Source: Cyrtodaria siliqua (Eukaryota > Mollusca > Bivalvia > Adapedonta > Hiatellidae). Taken from it: a stretch of 64,000 nt of DNA. A program made the position numbers and the translations under genes. Positions 1 to 12,157 of this stretch are shown one piece after another. The notes under the pieces are model-generated. The model worked only from the letters and a program-made list of their open reading frames with translations. It was not told the origin of the DNA and did no database searches. Location: the NCBI GenBank assembly GCA_037043455.1, contig JAWPHD010000086.1, forward strand, positions 248,001 through 312,000. Reading direction: 5' to 3'. How positions within the stretch are numbered: position 1 is the first letter of the stretch; the number at the start of each line of letters is the position of its first letter.

Positions 1-1250
1 ACCTGACTTCCACCCAGTCGTTCCAGTACGGAATCGATCAATGGCATTGGGAATGAATATGTTTTCGTAACCTTATTAAGGAGTCTAAAATCGACTACCA
101 ACCTCTTAGTATTATCTGCCTTGGGTACTAGGATAGTATGGGAAGAATAAGGACTTCTAGATCTACTGATTATTCCTGCTTTTAACAACTGGTCTACTTC
201 CGCCTCAACTATGGGTATAACATTCAATGGGGTCCTATATGATCTCAGCTTAGCAGGAGGGCTATCCCCCGTCTCAGTCCGCATTTGCAGAATATCTGTT
301 TCTTCTAAATCTAATTCTGAGAAGGCTACTGCATCTAAATTCTTGTAAACCAGATCACCTATTTTTTGTTTGTATTCGGTGGGGACGTTTATTTGACTAA
401 CTACCTCCTCGTAACTATTTTGTCTATCGGATCTACCTGTATTATTTTTGTAATGACCGTCTACCTGTTGTCCCCTGTGGGAGTTTACTGTACCTATCTG
501 ATTAATGTGTTCTACCTGTGCTACTACGCTCCCACGTTTTAGGTTGTAACCTCTCCCGCTGTGATTTACAATTAAAAGAGGTACTTTGTTACTGTGTTTT
601 ACTTCTATAACTGATTCGACTATCTGTAGTTCAGGTCTCTCTGCCATATAACCTGTTTCTCTGTCCGTCACCAACATTGTTCCGTCTTTAAATATTTCTA
701 TTACTGCATTCTTAACTCTACCTTTACACAGAACCATCGAAAATGGTTTTAGCACTACCTTTTTGTGTAATCTAACTAACGACGCTACATGAATATCTGG
801 TACAAAAGGTACTATTGTTTTACCTATACGCATACAACCTAGATCATAATATAACCTTACACCGAAATCCTGCAGAAAGTCATGTCCTAAAATTATATTC
901 CTATTCATGTTCGACACTACATAGAACGGATGTTCATATTTTTCAGATCTCATTTAAAATTTTAAACTTACTTGGCCTAACACATTTAAAAAACTACCAT
1001 CTACACCCTGTAAATTTGCTTCCATATTTTCTTAACGGGGTTTATGTTTTAATGATTGATACATTTTTTCATTTAATAGCGAGCAATTCGTGCCCGTGTC
1101 AATGAGAGCTCTAAATTTAGCTTTTCCTATTTTTATAATGCATGAATTTGAACTACCAGCTGTCGAAATACTAAATGTAGGTATATTTTTCTTTTCACTC
1201 AATTTCAATAACTACTATTATGACTCGAGCGTATTAGTTTCCCTGCCTAG
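1..1250 (-). pseudogene. Ty3/gypsy pol fragment (protease and start of RT), element A
   Basis: Read on the minus strand, one frame gives a retropepsin-type protease with D-T-G encoded at 1100-1092. A linker follows, then the N-terminal part of a Ty3/gypsy reverse transcriptase (SPYSSHTILVPKAD and VVDFRLLNK, about 230-60) that runs off the left edge of the window. The frame is broken by two TAA codons, at 1032-1034 and 954-956, so this copy is dead as written. A frame change is needed between this frame and gag around 1235-1250; it could be a natural gag-pol frameshift or decay. RNase H and integrase should lie to the left if the element is complete. Confidence 0.8.
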
Positions 1251-2036
1251 GTTTCCAGTTTTTGCGATTATCGCCTTTATTTTGATCGGGAGCATTGCAA
1301 AATTTCGAGATATGGTTCTTTTAACCACACTTGAAACAGGCGCGGCGTGGTCTAAAATGGTCAACTTGCATGGGTTCGTGACCGTGTCGTCGGTCGGGTC
1401 TATTTGTAAATTTGGGTGTATTAGAGGTTCTTAGTGCGAATCTTCTTCTCAAGTTTTGTTCTTCAATAGTTACTATTACTGCGTGCTCAAAACGTCTAGG
1501 TCTATCTCTCATAACCCTAATTTTAATAGAGTCGTCGGCCAAACTCTCAAAAAAAAATTCCACTAGCTGTGTTTGTACTATATCTTGACCTGGGCCTTCA
1601 TCATAACTGTAGGCTTCTTCAGCCAAGCCTAACAGTCTCTCAGAATACAACTGCACGCTCTCGTGAGCATTTTGTTTGACCTTGCTTAACAGGGAAAAAG
1701 CGTGTGACGTATCTGTCACGTCTGAGAAGCGTGCAGACAGTTCAGTTTTCAACTCATGATATGTCCTGGTTTGCCTGTCTAAAAATCGTTTAATAAAATC
1801 ACCAACAGGGCCTTTACTAGTTTTGTAAGCTAATAGTTGTTTCTGCATATCATTTGATCTGTGTAGGAAACTGTACTTATCTATATTTTTTAACCATTCT
1901 TTATATTCGCGTGGCACTGAACCATCGAATGTTTTAATGTAAATATATCACTCACCGTTTTGTCCGTTTGCGTTGTGTTCGTTTCGTCAGTACTTCGTGT
2001 TGTTTCCGCGATCTTCCCTGGGTCGATTGATCCTGG
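1234..2036 (-). pseudogene. Ty3/gypsy gag, element A
   Basis: The frame is open from just inside the primer site (stop at 2037-2039) to a TAA at 1321-1323. It encodes a gag-like protein rich in charged residues, ending in a CCHC zinc knuckle that begins CFKCG. The knuckle is interrupted: the TAA falls inside it, and the rest (KNHISKFC) follows in the same frame, with another TAA at 1234-1236. I see no in-frame ATG upstream of the conserved part; the longest piece starts with GTG at 1917. The CX2CX4HX4C spacing is normal if the stop replaces one residue. Confidence 0.72.
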
Positions 2037-2047
2037 TCACGGCACCA
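2030..2047 (-). promoter_or_regulatory. Primer-binding site of element A (tRNA-His-like)
   Basis: The minus strand reads TGGTGCCGTGACCAGGAT. Animal tRNA-His ends in ...GTCACGGCA plus CCA, so 16 of 18 positions are complementary (comparison from memory of the human tRNA). It lies just upstream of the gag frame, where reverse transcription of an LTR element should begin. Confidence 0.6.
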
Positions 2048-2049
2048 GA

Positions 2050-2640
2050 AGTTTTAATGTAATATAGCGACGTGAAATAACTCAAGAATAGTCTTTAATA
2101 TGTATTTTATTAAACTACTATCTATTTATCTTTCACAATAATCTATACACAGTTAAAAACCAGAATAAATGTTCAACTTTCAATAAATGTACAAGTTACA
2201 ATTTGTAAGCAGTTCTAACGTTCAACGGTGTGCGAGCTAAGCAGTCAAAATGAATCAGAATGAATATCTATCAATCTGTAAGAATCTCCCCGAATAAAGA
2301 CAAACTCGTTTCTTATATAGTGTAGATATGTCCCACCTTTTGACTGACTCGTGTACACTCTACAATGGACTCTGACCTCCGAAACTTGTTCTAGGTCGCC
2401 ACAACTGGGGTTAATCGTACAAATCTCCCCTTTTTGTGGTAAACAAGACAATTAACCAATTTTGGCAGCCTAGTGCTTCCAGGGTTCTTATATAAGCCTC
2501 CCATTGTTCATAAACGAAGTGACCCCCTGACTAATGGTTGCCGTGAGTTGCCCCGGTCATCCCATTGTTTCATCAAATAAACCTCCACTTAAACTATAGG
2601 TTTTGGTCATGCTGTTACTAAATATATACTTAATTGGATT
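2050..2640 (-). mobile_element. Probable 5' LTR or leader of element A (outer edge not found)
   Basis: This is the stretch immediately upstream of the primer site on the minus strand. It contains a TATATAAG box (about 2313-2320), a second TATATAAG (about 2487-2494) and an AATAAA-like signal near 2105, as expected for U3-R-U5. The 3' LTR lies outside the window, so the outer border cannot be set by comparison. Confidence 0.4.
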
Positions 2641-3184
2641 AACCATAAAGATGCTTACACAGCCATCCCATTGTTCGTTAGAATACAAGGCGACCCTATC
2701 ACCTTAACTGTTCATCCTAATGCCTGAACTTTCATAAGTGTTTAAGCGGTCAGCAAGTTAATAAGCTACCAATTATTTTGAATGGTCATACATGCTGCAC
2801 ATTTATTTAAATATGTTGGTCACCTCGTTCCTGACACAGTACATGTATTGACCAGACATGAGTGCAAGATATTAACTTACTTAAGACCCCAGCTCTGTAT
2901 AGCTATTTAACATAACGTTTAGACGTCTTTGTTAGACGCCATTATATGGATATGACGTCCTGTTGCATTAATTTTAAATTGTGTTCTAAATTGTGTAATT
3001 TTCCTACGGGCAAAGAAGCATTACTGATTAGTCTTCATGTAAAATAACCTTTTTAAATGTATTTTTAAAATAAATAACGTACGTGTTAACAAATCGCCCT
3101 GGTAGATATTATATGCTAGTAAATGTTCCTACCTAATACTTGATTCAATGTTCGAGTTGTCCCCCTTTGATTTCGTTATTTTTT
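2640..3184. other. AT-rich spacer, nothing recognised
   Basis: No open frame, primer site, tandem array or long inverted repeat was found here. Confidence 0.5.
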
Positions 3185-3752
3185 GTTTAAGCACCACTAA
3201 ATACATGTAAACCTCCGATGTGTAGTCGAATGTAGTTCCTATGATAAAAAATAATTTCTCCTTTTTTGATGGAAATGGGCATTATAAGTACAGGAAAACT
3301 GTCCATTTCTATTCGATTTTGTTGTTGTATGTATAAGAAGCGTATTAATAGGTTTTACTGGATCACTGATGAACATTTTTGAAATTTCGACTTTATGCTT
3401 TATGTGTGAGCAACAGTCGATCAATGAAAACAGCTGTACCCTTGACCTGATTAGTAAGCCTGCTGTTGAGTTCTGCTCAACCCGGGGCTAGAGGGCGTGA
3501 GCGGTAGCTAGCATATTTCACTACCACTCATGAACAGTCTCAATCAAACCGAGACTGCAATATTTCGTATGTGTCGTGCTCGGCCGTTTCCAAAGGTCCA
3601 TTATCATACTCTTTTTTTACCAGTCTTGTGACTTAACGTTTTCTAGTGATTTTTCAAGTGGAAAATTAGTTTTCTATATGAACATTACACTGCTGCATTA
3701 TCCATACTTGAGTTGAATTAGCAGCAAATCATTAACATGTGACACTTTACCT
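3185..3752 (-). repeat. Interspersed repeat, inverted partner of 7809-8262
   Basis: Long stretches match 7809-8262 in opposite orientation. They include the pieces around 3340-3430 and 3640-3750. The match is interrupted by a 111 bp repeat (3507-3617) absent from the partner. No coding capacity was seen. Confidence 0.7.
3507..3617 (+). repeat. ~110 bp hairpin-containing repeat, copy 1
   Basis: The sequence from GCTAGCAT to the T-run recurs inverted at 56011-56120 and partly at 50185-50265. It contains a stem CAGTCTC/GAGACTG around a nine-base loop. Confidence 0.65.
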
Positions 3753-4428
3753 ATCAGAGATACATGAAAGTAATTAGGACTCGCTCAGATTCGTACATAG
3801 GGACACTTTTCCGATAACAGTTGGTTAAATAACCTCAGAAATAAGTTTACCATAGTTTTTTACATTGGATTTGAGCGTTTTAAGTCAAATTTTGTCTATA
3901 TAAGCCCTAATTTTGAGTTTCAATTATTTCCGTGTTTAAATTGAACTATGTCGTTTTGCATGGCACAGGTTTGGTAGGGATGAAACCACTAAATATTTCC
4001 CCAATCCCCATAGAATTGGATACTGTGAAGATTTGTATAAAGAGTAAAATATTATTCCTTATTATTCAAACTCGGCTTAGCGTTCAGCTAGTATCAGTTT
4101 TCATTTTAGCGGTATTTTTGGCATTATTAAGCTCGTATTCGCTACTATAATCAGGTATGGTACCATCACTTTGGAATAATTTGCTTAAAAAATCAATTTT
4201 GGCATGAACATAGACATAAATTGGCATATTCATCGTCCTAATTGTACGTAAAATGCATATTTTATTTACTTCCATTGAATGTTCTAAACATTTGATCTAT
4301 TTAATATGGTGTATTGACAAGAAATGTCATTTGTTATGTTGTAAAATTAAAAAAAATATCTCTGACTTTTGTCGATTTCAGACATGACCATATCTCGACA
4401 AATAATCATTCGATTTGTATGAAGTAGG

Positions 4429-4584
4429 TGCCACTGACCGTTTCAACCCTTCTGTGTTTGTGATGTCGTTTGCATTTATTATTGCTTTTGCCTTCTTGTT
4501 TGTCTGTTTGCGTGTTTGTTTCTGTGTTTTATGGTTGACTGTCCTCCTTGAATGCTACTTTCCCTGTCCGATCTTTTATATTTA
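4429..4584 (+). mobile_element. Penelope-like element, short 3'-end fragment
   Basis: The sequence matches the 3' untranslated end shared by the other fragments of this family: the CCACTGACCGTT motif, the GTGTTTGTGATGTCGTTTGC stretch and the terminal CCTGTCCGATC-TTTTAT. The usual segment between CCGTT and CAACCC is deleted. It is strongly 5'-truncated, which is typical of target-primed retroelements. Confidence 0.75.
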
Positions 4585-4599
4585 TTTTTTTAAGCTTGT

Positions 4600-6105
4600 T
4601 ATGGAAATGACAACACAAAATCCTCATTTAAGAAACATCCGAACACGTTTTCTTCTCTTTTAAGCGAACATGTGTTTCTCGTTTTATGAATCAGACAGTG
4701 AACACATAAACGGTTATATGGCGCCTAACAGGAATGGACATGCCATGCTCATCCTTCACTTACATCAGATAAAATATGTAGGATGGAACCTGCAATCGAG
4801 GAAACTTAGCTTTATTCCTAGACAAATATAATTATAGTAACATTTATGTTCAAATAATTTACGAGAGGTAGGTATTTTAGTAAGAACTTGAGATGTTTAT
4901 TTCGTTTTGTCTGGCATAGCCTACCATACGTATAGCAATATATACGGTGGAATTGTATGCGCGAGGCTTTCGCGTCAGAATAATGCAATAGTGTCAAACG
5001 GAAATATTGATGTCGATTTCTAAAAACACAATTCTAAACAAACAAAAAAGCTAGAAAGGTACAATGTTATGTTATTGCATATTAAATTTAGTAATTTCTT
5101 TGAAGCTCCCGGCAGTATGAAATAAATAATAAAACATATAACATTTAATGAATTATGCACAGAACTTGGCATAACATAATTTATAGTCGTAATCAATATC
5201 ATACTGAGCAAATGTGCTTTTTATATTTTGCTTTAATGTCTGTATTTGCTTTACCTTCACAGGAATAAATTACAGGGCCAAACATGTTTTTGGTTAGGTA
5301 CATTTGCAAGGTGTTTTTCATTTTAGCAATTTATTTCAGTAAACAGTTTCACCGAAAATACAGTCTAAGAGCCCATGATTTTCAAAATATTACCGACCAT
5401 TTGCAGTTCAAATTATGAAGCTTCTATGTACGAATATGCTCAAATGGGATGGGCACGATTATTTCACTTACAGCTATTATCTCTACAATATGTCCAGTCA
5501 ATCGTCTTAAATCTTATTTAGAGGTTCGTTCTCGTCATGACATGTCGGATGACATTATCAGAGAGCTTGGGAGATAGGACTCTAAAGCTTACAAGAGTTA
5601 CGACCGAGCAGTTCAACGATTGTTCCCCTAGTTGAATCGAGTCAAGTATTACAGATACACGATCTCGTATATGGATCAATTACTATGAAGGCGTTTACCT
5701 ATGCCAGAAAATCAACATTGGAAGGAGTCCGACTTAGTAATACTATTTCAGTCTCTACATAACACAATGTGAAAGTACAAACGTACAAAACATAAAAAAT
5801 ACAACAAGCACGCACGCACGGACGCACGGACGCACATACAATTGTTAAATCCATTTGCATGAGAGAAATGCGACTATATTTGCCGTTGTGAATATTAATA
5901 TGATCACATAACTTTCGGTGTGGGAGTGGAATAACACAATTCTGTATTTTCGATATACCACTAGTTGTATAAGTATTCAAATAAGCTGTCAAAATAAAAT
6001 CGATAATGACTATGATCCAATTCCCACGGTTTATGTCGGTTTCGCGTGTTAAAGTGAAAAATGCGAAGTCGATATGTGAGTTATGTGATAAATAGAATCT
6101 AACAT
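4600..6105. other. AT-rich spacer without recognised genes
   Basis: Only short chance reading frames are present. A small ACGG-rich simple repeat lies at about 5810-5835. Confidence 0.5.
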
Positions 6106-6110
6106 TCGTT

Positions 6111-6218
6111 CTCATTCATTATTTATTAAACTCGTTAGAAAAATTGATATAATGCTCGGCAAGTGCCTCGCATGATATCATGTTTCTAACTCGTTTAATA
6201 AATTCAATAATGAATGAG
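6111..6218. mobile_element. Foldback (MITE-like) palindrome
   Basis: The arms CTCATTCATTATT...TTATTAAAC and their inverse pair across the whole 108 bp, with a 4 bp indel, and inner arms GATAT/ATATC continue the hairpin. There is no coding capacity. The superfamily is unknown. Confidence 0.7.
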
Positions 6219-6282
6219 TACTCATGTAAGATCCTCTATTTATATCCCTTATGTCTTTAAGCTCGACGCCATTCATTTTTCT

Positions 6283-7470
6283 TTTCTATGGTGATGTGAT
6301 TTACAAACTTCGTAAAATCCTTGGTCATAATCACTTTCATACAATGTTTATTAAACGTCTTAACAAAGTTTAAGATTGCACCTCGATTACATCAGGAAGA
6401 CATCATTGTCCGCATTGTGCAATTGAATTCATATTCACATATTAATATCTGGTAGAAAACGTAATACGATTGAATTGATACTTTCTATTTGGTGTTTAAT
6501 GTTGTAAAGATATATGGGTTACGCATTGATGTGCATGAGCAGTTTTTCATTGATTTTGAATAAGATATAGCTGTTAAACATTCTGGATGCATATATATTG
6601 AGAGATTTCTTTAGCTCACCTTAGCCGAAGGTCCAACATTTGCTATTATGTACATGTTCTCCGACCTGCGTGCATCGTCGTCCGCTGTTATCGGTTGTCG
6701 ACTAAGTTTCTTTTCAAAAGCCTCTTGACCAATGTAACTCTTCCCATGTACGATTTACAGATTAATGTCTTTGACAAAATGGTCATATAGAAATCACACC
6801 ATCCAACCGAAATGTAATGTATGTTTGCACTGTACCACACATTAACCCATTTAACTCAAATTAGGCAATTAAATAGTCAATGATCAGGACAATATGATTA
6901 GTGGTTGACCCATTTACAGTTCGCCACTATGCTTTCCTCTTTGATTGTGCGATGACCGGACAGATTGTGAACCCTATGATGACGTCTGTCTAAATCCTTA
7001 TAGGACGGTAGCGTTTGATGTTTTTATTTAATCTTGTCTTGTCGTACTCTTAACGGTTTGTTCTCTGGTTGCTCTGGCTTCTGTCAAGTTATTGAGTACT
7101 TACTTTGTGGCTGTCTAAGCATTTTTGTTTTTTTTATATCATATTTACATGATCATTTACGTGTTTTACTTTTATTGCCTATTAATGCTACCTTGTTCGT
7201 TAGAGATTATAACCTGGCGGGGATATCTTTATTTACACTGTCTCGCTTATTAGGATGACAATAGGGTAAGAGTGATGTTTGGTGCATCCTGGAACCTGGT
7301 TTAAACCTCCGGCGGCTGACCGTTCCAAGGCGGTAGCCCTATCCAGTAGGAACGCCAGCCCTATGGCAGAGGAATTTCTGTCAAACACGTTCACGTGGTA
7401 AAGTCGTTACCAAAATAAAATTTTCGGCGAAAATGACACTGATCAGATGTTTACACCTCATATATTCTTG
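6283..7470 (+). mobile_element. Penelope-like element 3' part, interrupted
   Basis: 6283-6372 encodes a decayed piece of the RT protein C-terminus (YGDVIYKLRKILGHNHFH). About 528 bp of unrelated DNA follows (6373-6900), containing a TTTAGCTCACC-type repeat near 6612. The family sequence resumes at 6901 with the end of the coding region and the 3' untranslated region, including GGTTTAAACC and AAGGCGGTAGCCCTA. From about 7343 it continues into a ~120 bp tail shared only with 29727-29850, not with the common tail. Confidence 0.72.
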
Positions 7471-7488
7471 CACGGAAATCAGAAGTTT

Positions 7489-7735
7489 ATTGGGATGAAA
7501 ATAGGGCAAGAGAGAGGTTTGTTAGAACGTGGTTTAAACCCCAGCGGTATTTATTTGCCACTGACCGTTCCATGGCAGTAGCCCTATTATCAACCGTTTT
7601 ATGTTTGAGATGTCATATCATGCCTTTTATTCATCTTTATAGTTTGTTGTATCTGTGCAAGTTTGTGGTTTAATGTCGTCCTTCAATGTTACTTTTCCTG
7701 TTCGAATTTTATATCCACTTTTATCTTCATCTATC
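7489..7735 (+). mobile_element. Penelope-like element, 3'-end fragment
   Basis: The fragment starts at the GGGATGAAAATAGGG motif and runs through GGTTTAAACC, GCCACTGACCGTTCC and the terminal CCTGTTCGAATTTTAT. It lies directly after the variant-tail copy in the same orientation. Confidence 0.75.
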
Positions 7736-7808
7736 TCACTAAAACCTAATAACGCTTTGATACTCTCCGGTAGGAAAGCACTAATTATTTTCCACCTAGA
7801 CACCAATG

Positions 7809-8262
7809 TTAAAGTGTCACATATTAATGATTTGCTGCAAATTCAACTCAAGTATGGATAATGCAGCAGTGTAATGTTCATATAGAAAACTAATTTTCCA
7901 CTTGAAAAATCACCAGAAAACGTGGGGTTACAAGACATGTAAGAATATTCTTGTTTGTTTACTAAACAGGTCAAGGGTACAGCTGTTTTTATTGATCGAC
8001 TGTTTTCATCACAAAGTGTAAGCATAGAGTCGAAATTTCGAAAATGTTCATCAGTGATCCAGTAAAACCTATTAACACGTTTCTTATACATATAACCACA
8101 AAATCGAATATAAATGGGCATTTTTGCCCTACTTATAATGCCCATTTCCATCAAAAAAGGAGGGATTACTTTTTATTATAGGAACTACATTCGAGTACAC
8201 CTCGGGTACACCTGTACACCTCGGGTACACCTCGGAGCTTTACATGTAATTAGGTGTGGTAA
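7809..8262 (+). repeat. Interspersed repeat, inverted partner of 3185-3752
   Basis: This is the same sequence as 3185-3752 on the other strand, without the 111 bp insertion. It includes a local expansion of GTACACCTCGG (8185-8236) that the partner lacks. Confidence 0.7.
8185..8236. repeat. Short tandem repeat, GTACACCTCGG unit
   Basis: Three to four imperfect copies of GTACACCTCGG lie inside the interspersed repeat. Confidence 0.75.
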
Positions 8263-9560
8263 ACCTATAGGATCTGACAACTCTGCCTTGGCGATCCCGT
8301 CAGATCGACCTTTTATCTAATCAATATTCATGAGAAGATAATCTTAATTCAACCAATGAAATCGCGCATTTCGTATGCACTTCAGATGATGCTCGGGTGA
8401 ACTGAACAAACGAAAATCAATGTAAAAGATATGTATCCGAATAAAGATGAAGTCGACTGTGTTAATCATGTTAATGCTGTGGATGATTGCACGAAACATT
8501 CAAAGAGATGCACTACATGGCATGTTTTACAGCAATAATACGAAGAAAATCATGGGCGCGGTCATCTTTTTTTGAAAACATTCGAAACATTATATTTTTA
8601 TCTAAAAATACATATTCTACCGAGATTATTGCAACATGAGGTTGTCTATATAGTACGTATTATTACATCTGGCCCACTTAGCGTAGTTGGTAGCGAGGTA
8701 GACTATTGTGTGTTATGTTTGTCAACGCAATGTGTTTTATGTTTTATAAGCTAAAAGTTACGGACATTGTCTCTTCCAATACCGAGCGTAGAGAAGCAGT
8801 CTTTTCCGAGCGATTTTGTAGGCTGAAATCTGATTGGCTAATCGTAAGGTCAATCTGACGTGACCTCCAATGAAGTGTTGTTAGATCAGTATCGTAGCGT
8901 GATAAAGGGTCTGATTCTAGTGAGATTGTATCTGCATTCCTGTTCAGAAGTCAGAAGGTGCAATCGTAGAGTCCCACTAGATTGACCAGTCAGCGCGAGA
9001 AGTGAGGAGTAGTGACTGACTGTAGAGGGGCCAATCTCTAAACATAAAGTACGTTGCAATACTAAAATGTCGGAAACTTTTTCTATGGTATGCAGAAATA
9101 TTTTAGTCTGGTTTGGTACTTCTCCAGTAGGGTTTCTCTGCGGCGATAGTACTTTGAGAGTTCAAAGATGTCTGTAGTTTGTGAAAATGAAAACCTCGCT
9201 AAGCTAAAGAAGTTAAATTCTAGTAACTTGTTGCGACTATTGACGTCCCTAACATGATTATGCGCTCTAGCAAAAACAATGAGCTGGGAGATATAAACCC
9301 CATACCATGTAGCACGATGTGATTTTTTTGTATCTAGTGCTATACAAGATAAATCTAAAACAAAAATTGATTTCAGAAACTGATGGAGAATTGGTTATGA
9401 TATATTGCATAAAGAATTTCGGTGACATGGAAAATCGCGATATCCTAATGATTGTTTGTTTGTTTGTATACTGTTTTACGTCATTTTCAACAGATGTAAG
9501 GTTATTTACGAAGCTCAATCTTTTATTTGTGGTGGACGCAGATCACCCATTTTTTTCCTG
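8263..9560. other. Spacer, nothing recognised
   Basis: No frame with protein-like features was found on either strand. Confidence 0.45.
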
Positions 9561-9567
9561 AGTATAC

Positions 9568-9623
9568 CCAGTACTTTACACCTTCCGCCATCCGTAACAA
9601 TGGTGGGAGGTGTACAGTACTGG
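9568..9623. repeat. Hairpin with 23-nt arms
   Basis: CCAGTACT...CCGCCA (9568-9590) pairs with TGGTGG...AGTACTGG (9601-9623) around a 10 nt loop, with a few mismatches. It sits 22 bp from the mariner-like MITE. Confidence 0.7.
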
Positions 9624-9644
9624 TTCTACCCTGGAAAATATATA

Positions 9645-9891
9645 CTGAGGGAAAAAAAGTTTAGCAAGTTTTTTAGATGAAATAATACTGTATACAAGAT
9701 ATACTGCCATTTTGGGACTTTACGGGCTTGACCCCTACGTTCATTTATTCGTTACGTCATTAAGATATCCGACTGTTATTGATGTGTGTTTAATAAAATA
9801 TTGCGTCTATGGCAGTAGTCTCTTGATTTTAAAACCAAAAATGTATTATGTCCAGGCTGCAACAAAAACTTCCTAAACTGTTTTCCCTCAG
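9645..9891. mobile_element. Mariner-like MITE
   Basis: The terminal inverted repeats start CTGAGGGAAAA and end TTTTCCCTCAG, with about 30 paired positions. They are flanked by TA on both sides, as expected of Tc1/mariner target duplication. The 247 bp interior has no reading frame. A related single end, ATATACTGAGGTAAA, stands alone near 11000. Confidence 0.72.
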
Positions 9892-10120
9892 TATATATAT
9901 AACAAAAGCATGTACAATGCTAGGGTCAAACATACAAACTCTTGATATTTTTCTACACATCATTAGAGCAAAATTAACTAGAGGTTGTTTTCAGTAAAAA
10001 AGGATGTCTCCCCACTGGGAAAAATGCCATAAATCTCTATAATATATTTCACGTGGACAAAATAATATGCGAAACAAGGCTTGGTACTGTTGCAAAGTTT
10101 CGTTGAAATGCCGTTAGGAG

Positions 10121-10985
10121 AACTAGTCCGGACAACTTTTGTGTTTTTAAAACATTTAAAGGGCCATAACTCCGCCAACAAGAATTAAATCGGAACACGG
10201 CGAATATATGCGCATCTGGGCTTGGTTCAGATCATCCTTGCCAAGTTTCATTGATATCTGGCCAGGGGATCGGGAGAACTAGTCCCGACACATTTTATAT
10301 ATTAAAACCTTTAAAGAGCCCTAACTCTGCCAAACATCATCATTGCAAAGTTTCACGCGTTGACATTTGGATGCCGTTAATGAGAACTTGTCCTGACAAT
10401 TCGTGTTTGTGTATTAAAACATTTTAAGTGCCATAACTCCGCAACAGATCATTCAACCGGAACACGGCGACGAATGCACAACTAGGCTTGGTACTGATCA
10501 TCTCTGCAAAGTTTCGTTGAAATCCGGCAAAGGGTTAAGGAGAACTTGTCCGGGCAATGTTTGTGTATTAAAACTTTTAAAGGGCCCTAACTTCGCGAAA
10601 AATCATTCAACCAGAACATGACGATATGCACGACTAGGCTTGGTACTGATCAACTCTGCTAAGTTTCGTTGAAATCCGCAAGGTGTTAAGAAGTACTAGT
10701 CCGAACAAAGTCTGTGTACTAAAACATTTAAAGGGTCATAACTCTCACAAAAATAATTCAACCGGAACACGGCGATGATATGCATAACTAGGCTTGGTAC
10801 TGATAACCCCTGCAAAGTTTCGTTGAAATTCGGCCAGGGGTTAAAGAGAACTAGTCCGGACAAAGTTTGTGTATTAAAACATTTAAACGGCCATAACTCC
10901 GCCAAAAATCACTCAACCGGAATACGGCGATGATATGCACAACTAAGCTTGGTACTGATCATCCCTATACAGTTTCGATGAACAA
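10121..10985. repeat. ~155 bp tandem array
   Basis: The unit contains AACTAGTCCGGACAA, GGGCCATAACTCCGCC and AAGTTTCGTTGAAAT. The AACTAGTCCG motif recurs at about 10121, 10277, 10385, 10542, 10694 and 10849, so spacing is about 155 bp with one short unit. It lies some 230 bp upstream of the host gene's first exon. Confidence 0.85.
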
Positions 10986-11211
10986 TTTTCAGGCAAAAAT
11001 AAATATACTGAGGTAAATAGCTAACACACAGTATAACATTGATGTATTCCACATTCAACTGATATCATAAATATGAGATGAGCGTTTCAGCTGTTGTTGG
11101 TCCTCTGGTTTGTTGAGTAAATACTTCCGTTTACTGTGTTTAATCATATTTGTAATATATTGACATTCGTCTCAGTTGGATTCTTTCGTTTGAGCTGGAT
11201 TTAACCACGGA

Positions 11212-11563
11212 ATGGCTGACGATTGCGAGATGCCGTATATGGCGGACCCTAAGGCACAGTCAGGCCCTAAAGATGATAGACATGCATTACCGTCATCTGG
11301 ATATGTTAGAATTCAAATTTTGACACTCGTTTTGACTGTCATGCTGATAGCAATAGGAGCAGCAACAGGAATGAGAATTATTGTATATTTCGTTACAGCT
11401 GGTGAACAAGAATGTAAACTGGTGTTACCAGATAGATATAAAATCGCTAGTGCAGTAGTAACAAATCAGGTGGGAGTAACTACAAACGCGCCAGTACCGA
11501 CCAATGCAGCAACAATGCAATCGAAAGGAGTACCGATCGATGCGACAACAGTGCAGTCGAAAG
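11212..11563 (+). CDS. Host gene exon 1: single-pass membrane protein with collagen-C4-like domain
   Basis: ATG at 11212 opens 117 codons plus one base, ending at AAG|GTAGGT, a good splice donor (phase 1). The protein starts with a ~33-residue charged, cytosol-type segment without a signal peptide. A hydrophobic helix follows (about residues 34-62, IQILTLVLTVMLIAIGAATG), then a Thr/Ala-rich stalk with a doubled QSKG motif. This suggests a type II membrane protein with an outward C-terminus. The frame continues in phase into exons 2 and 3, which form the recognisable domain. The total predicted length is 297 residues. Function is unknown; related domains in mollusc and cnidarian proteins are often labelled short-chain collagen C4-like. 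No collagen Gly-X-Y stretch is visible. Confidence 0.75.
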
Positions 11564-11708
11564 GTAGGTATGGATTTATTTATTTAGGAGGAATGACAGA
11601 GTTCATGTATATCCAATTGTCCGTTTTTTGCCTATTTACTCATCTTACTGAAATACTAAAGTTTTTTGATTGACTAAATTGTTAATTTAAGGTAACAGGA
11701 TGACTCTA

Positions 11709-11875
11709 AGACCCCAGCGGCCTTTTTGGCCACTGTCCGTTCTAAGGCGGTAGCCCTATTGTTTGTGATGTCAGATGCCTTGCTTTTTATTAACATTGTA
11801 ATTATTGGTTGTTTTAATGCGTGCTATGTGTTGACTATGTTCTGTGAAAGCTACATTCCTGTTCGACTTTTATAC
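11709..11875 (+). mobile_element. Penelope-like element 3'-end fragment in intron 1
   Basis: It contains AAGGCGGTAGCCCTATTG and TTTGTGATGTC and ends at CCTGTTCGACTTTTAT. It is diverged and lacks coding sequence. It sits within the 594 bp intron between exons 1 and 2. Confidence 0.65.
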
Positions 11876-12157
11876 CTACTTGTGTACTATATCAGTTTAA
11901 AAATAGACCAGTGGATAGTTATAGTTTCTTCTAGCGCAGACACGTTTTTTTTTCAGTAAGGTTAAAAGTAAAAACTCAACCTTGACAGCTTAAACATTGT
12001 ATCCAGTTACAAAAATAATAGGAGTTGCATTTGCCAGTTTCCATACCTTGTCGCTTATTCATTAGCTAAGGGTAGAACGTAATCAACATACTTGTTGAAT
12101 GTAGCTCGTATTTAGGAGATTCCGGTTTATCTAATTAGTGTGTATTATGTCTTGCAG

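Noticed and set aside
3366..3390. Hammerhead-ribozyme-like CTGATGA...GAAA in the repeat at 3185-3752 and its partner near 8040
   Set aside because: The eight bases between the two core motifs cannot form stem II in either copy, and no matching cleavage-site arm was found.
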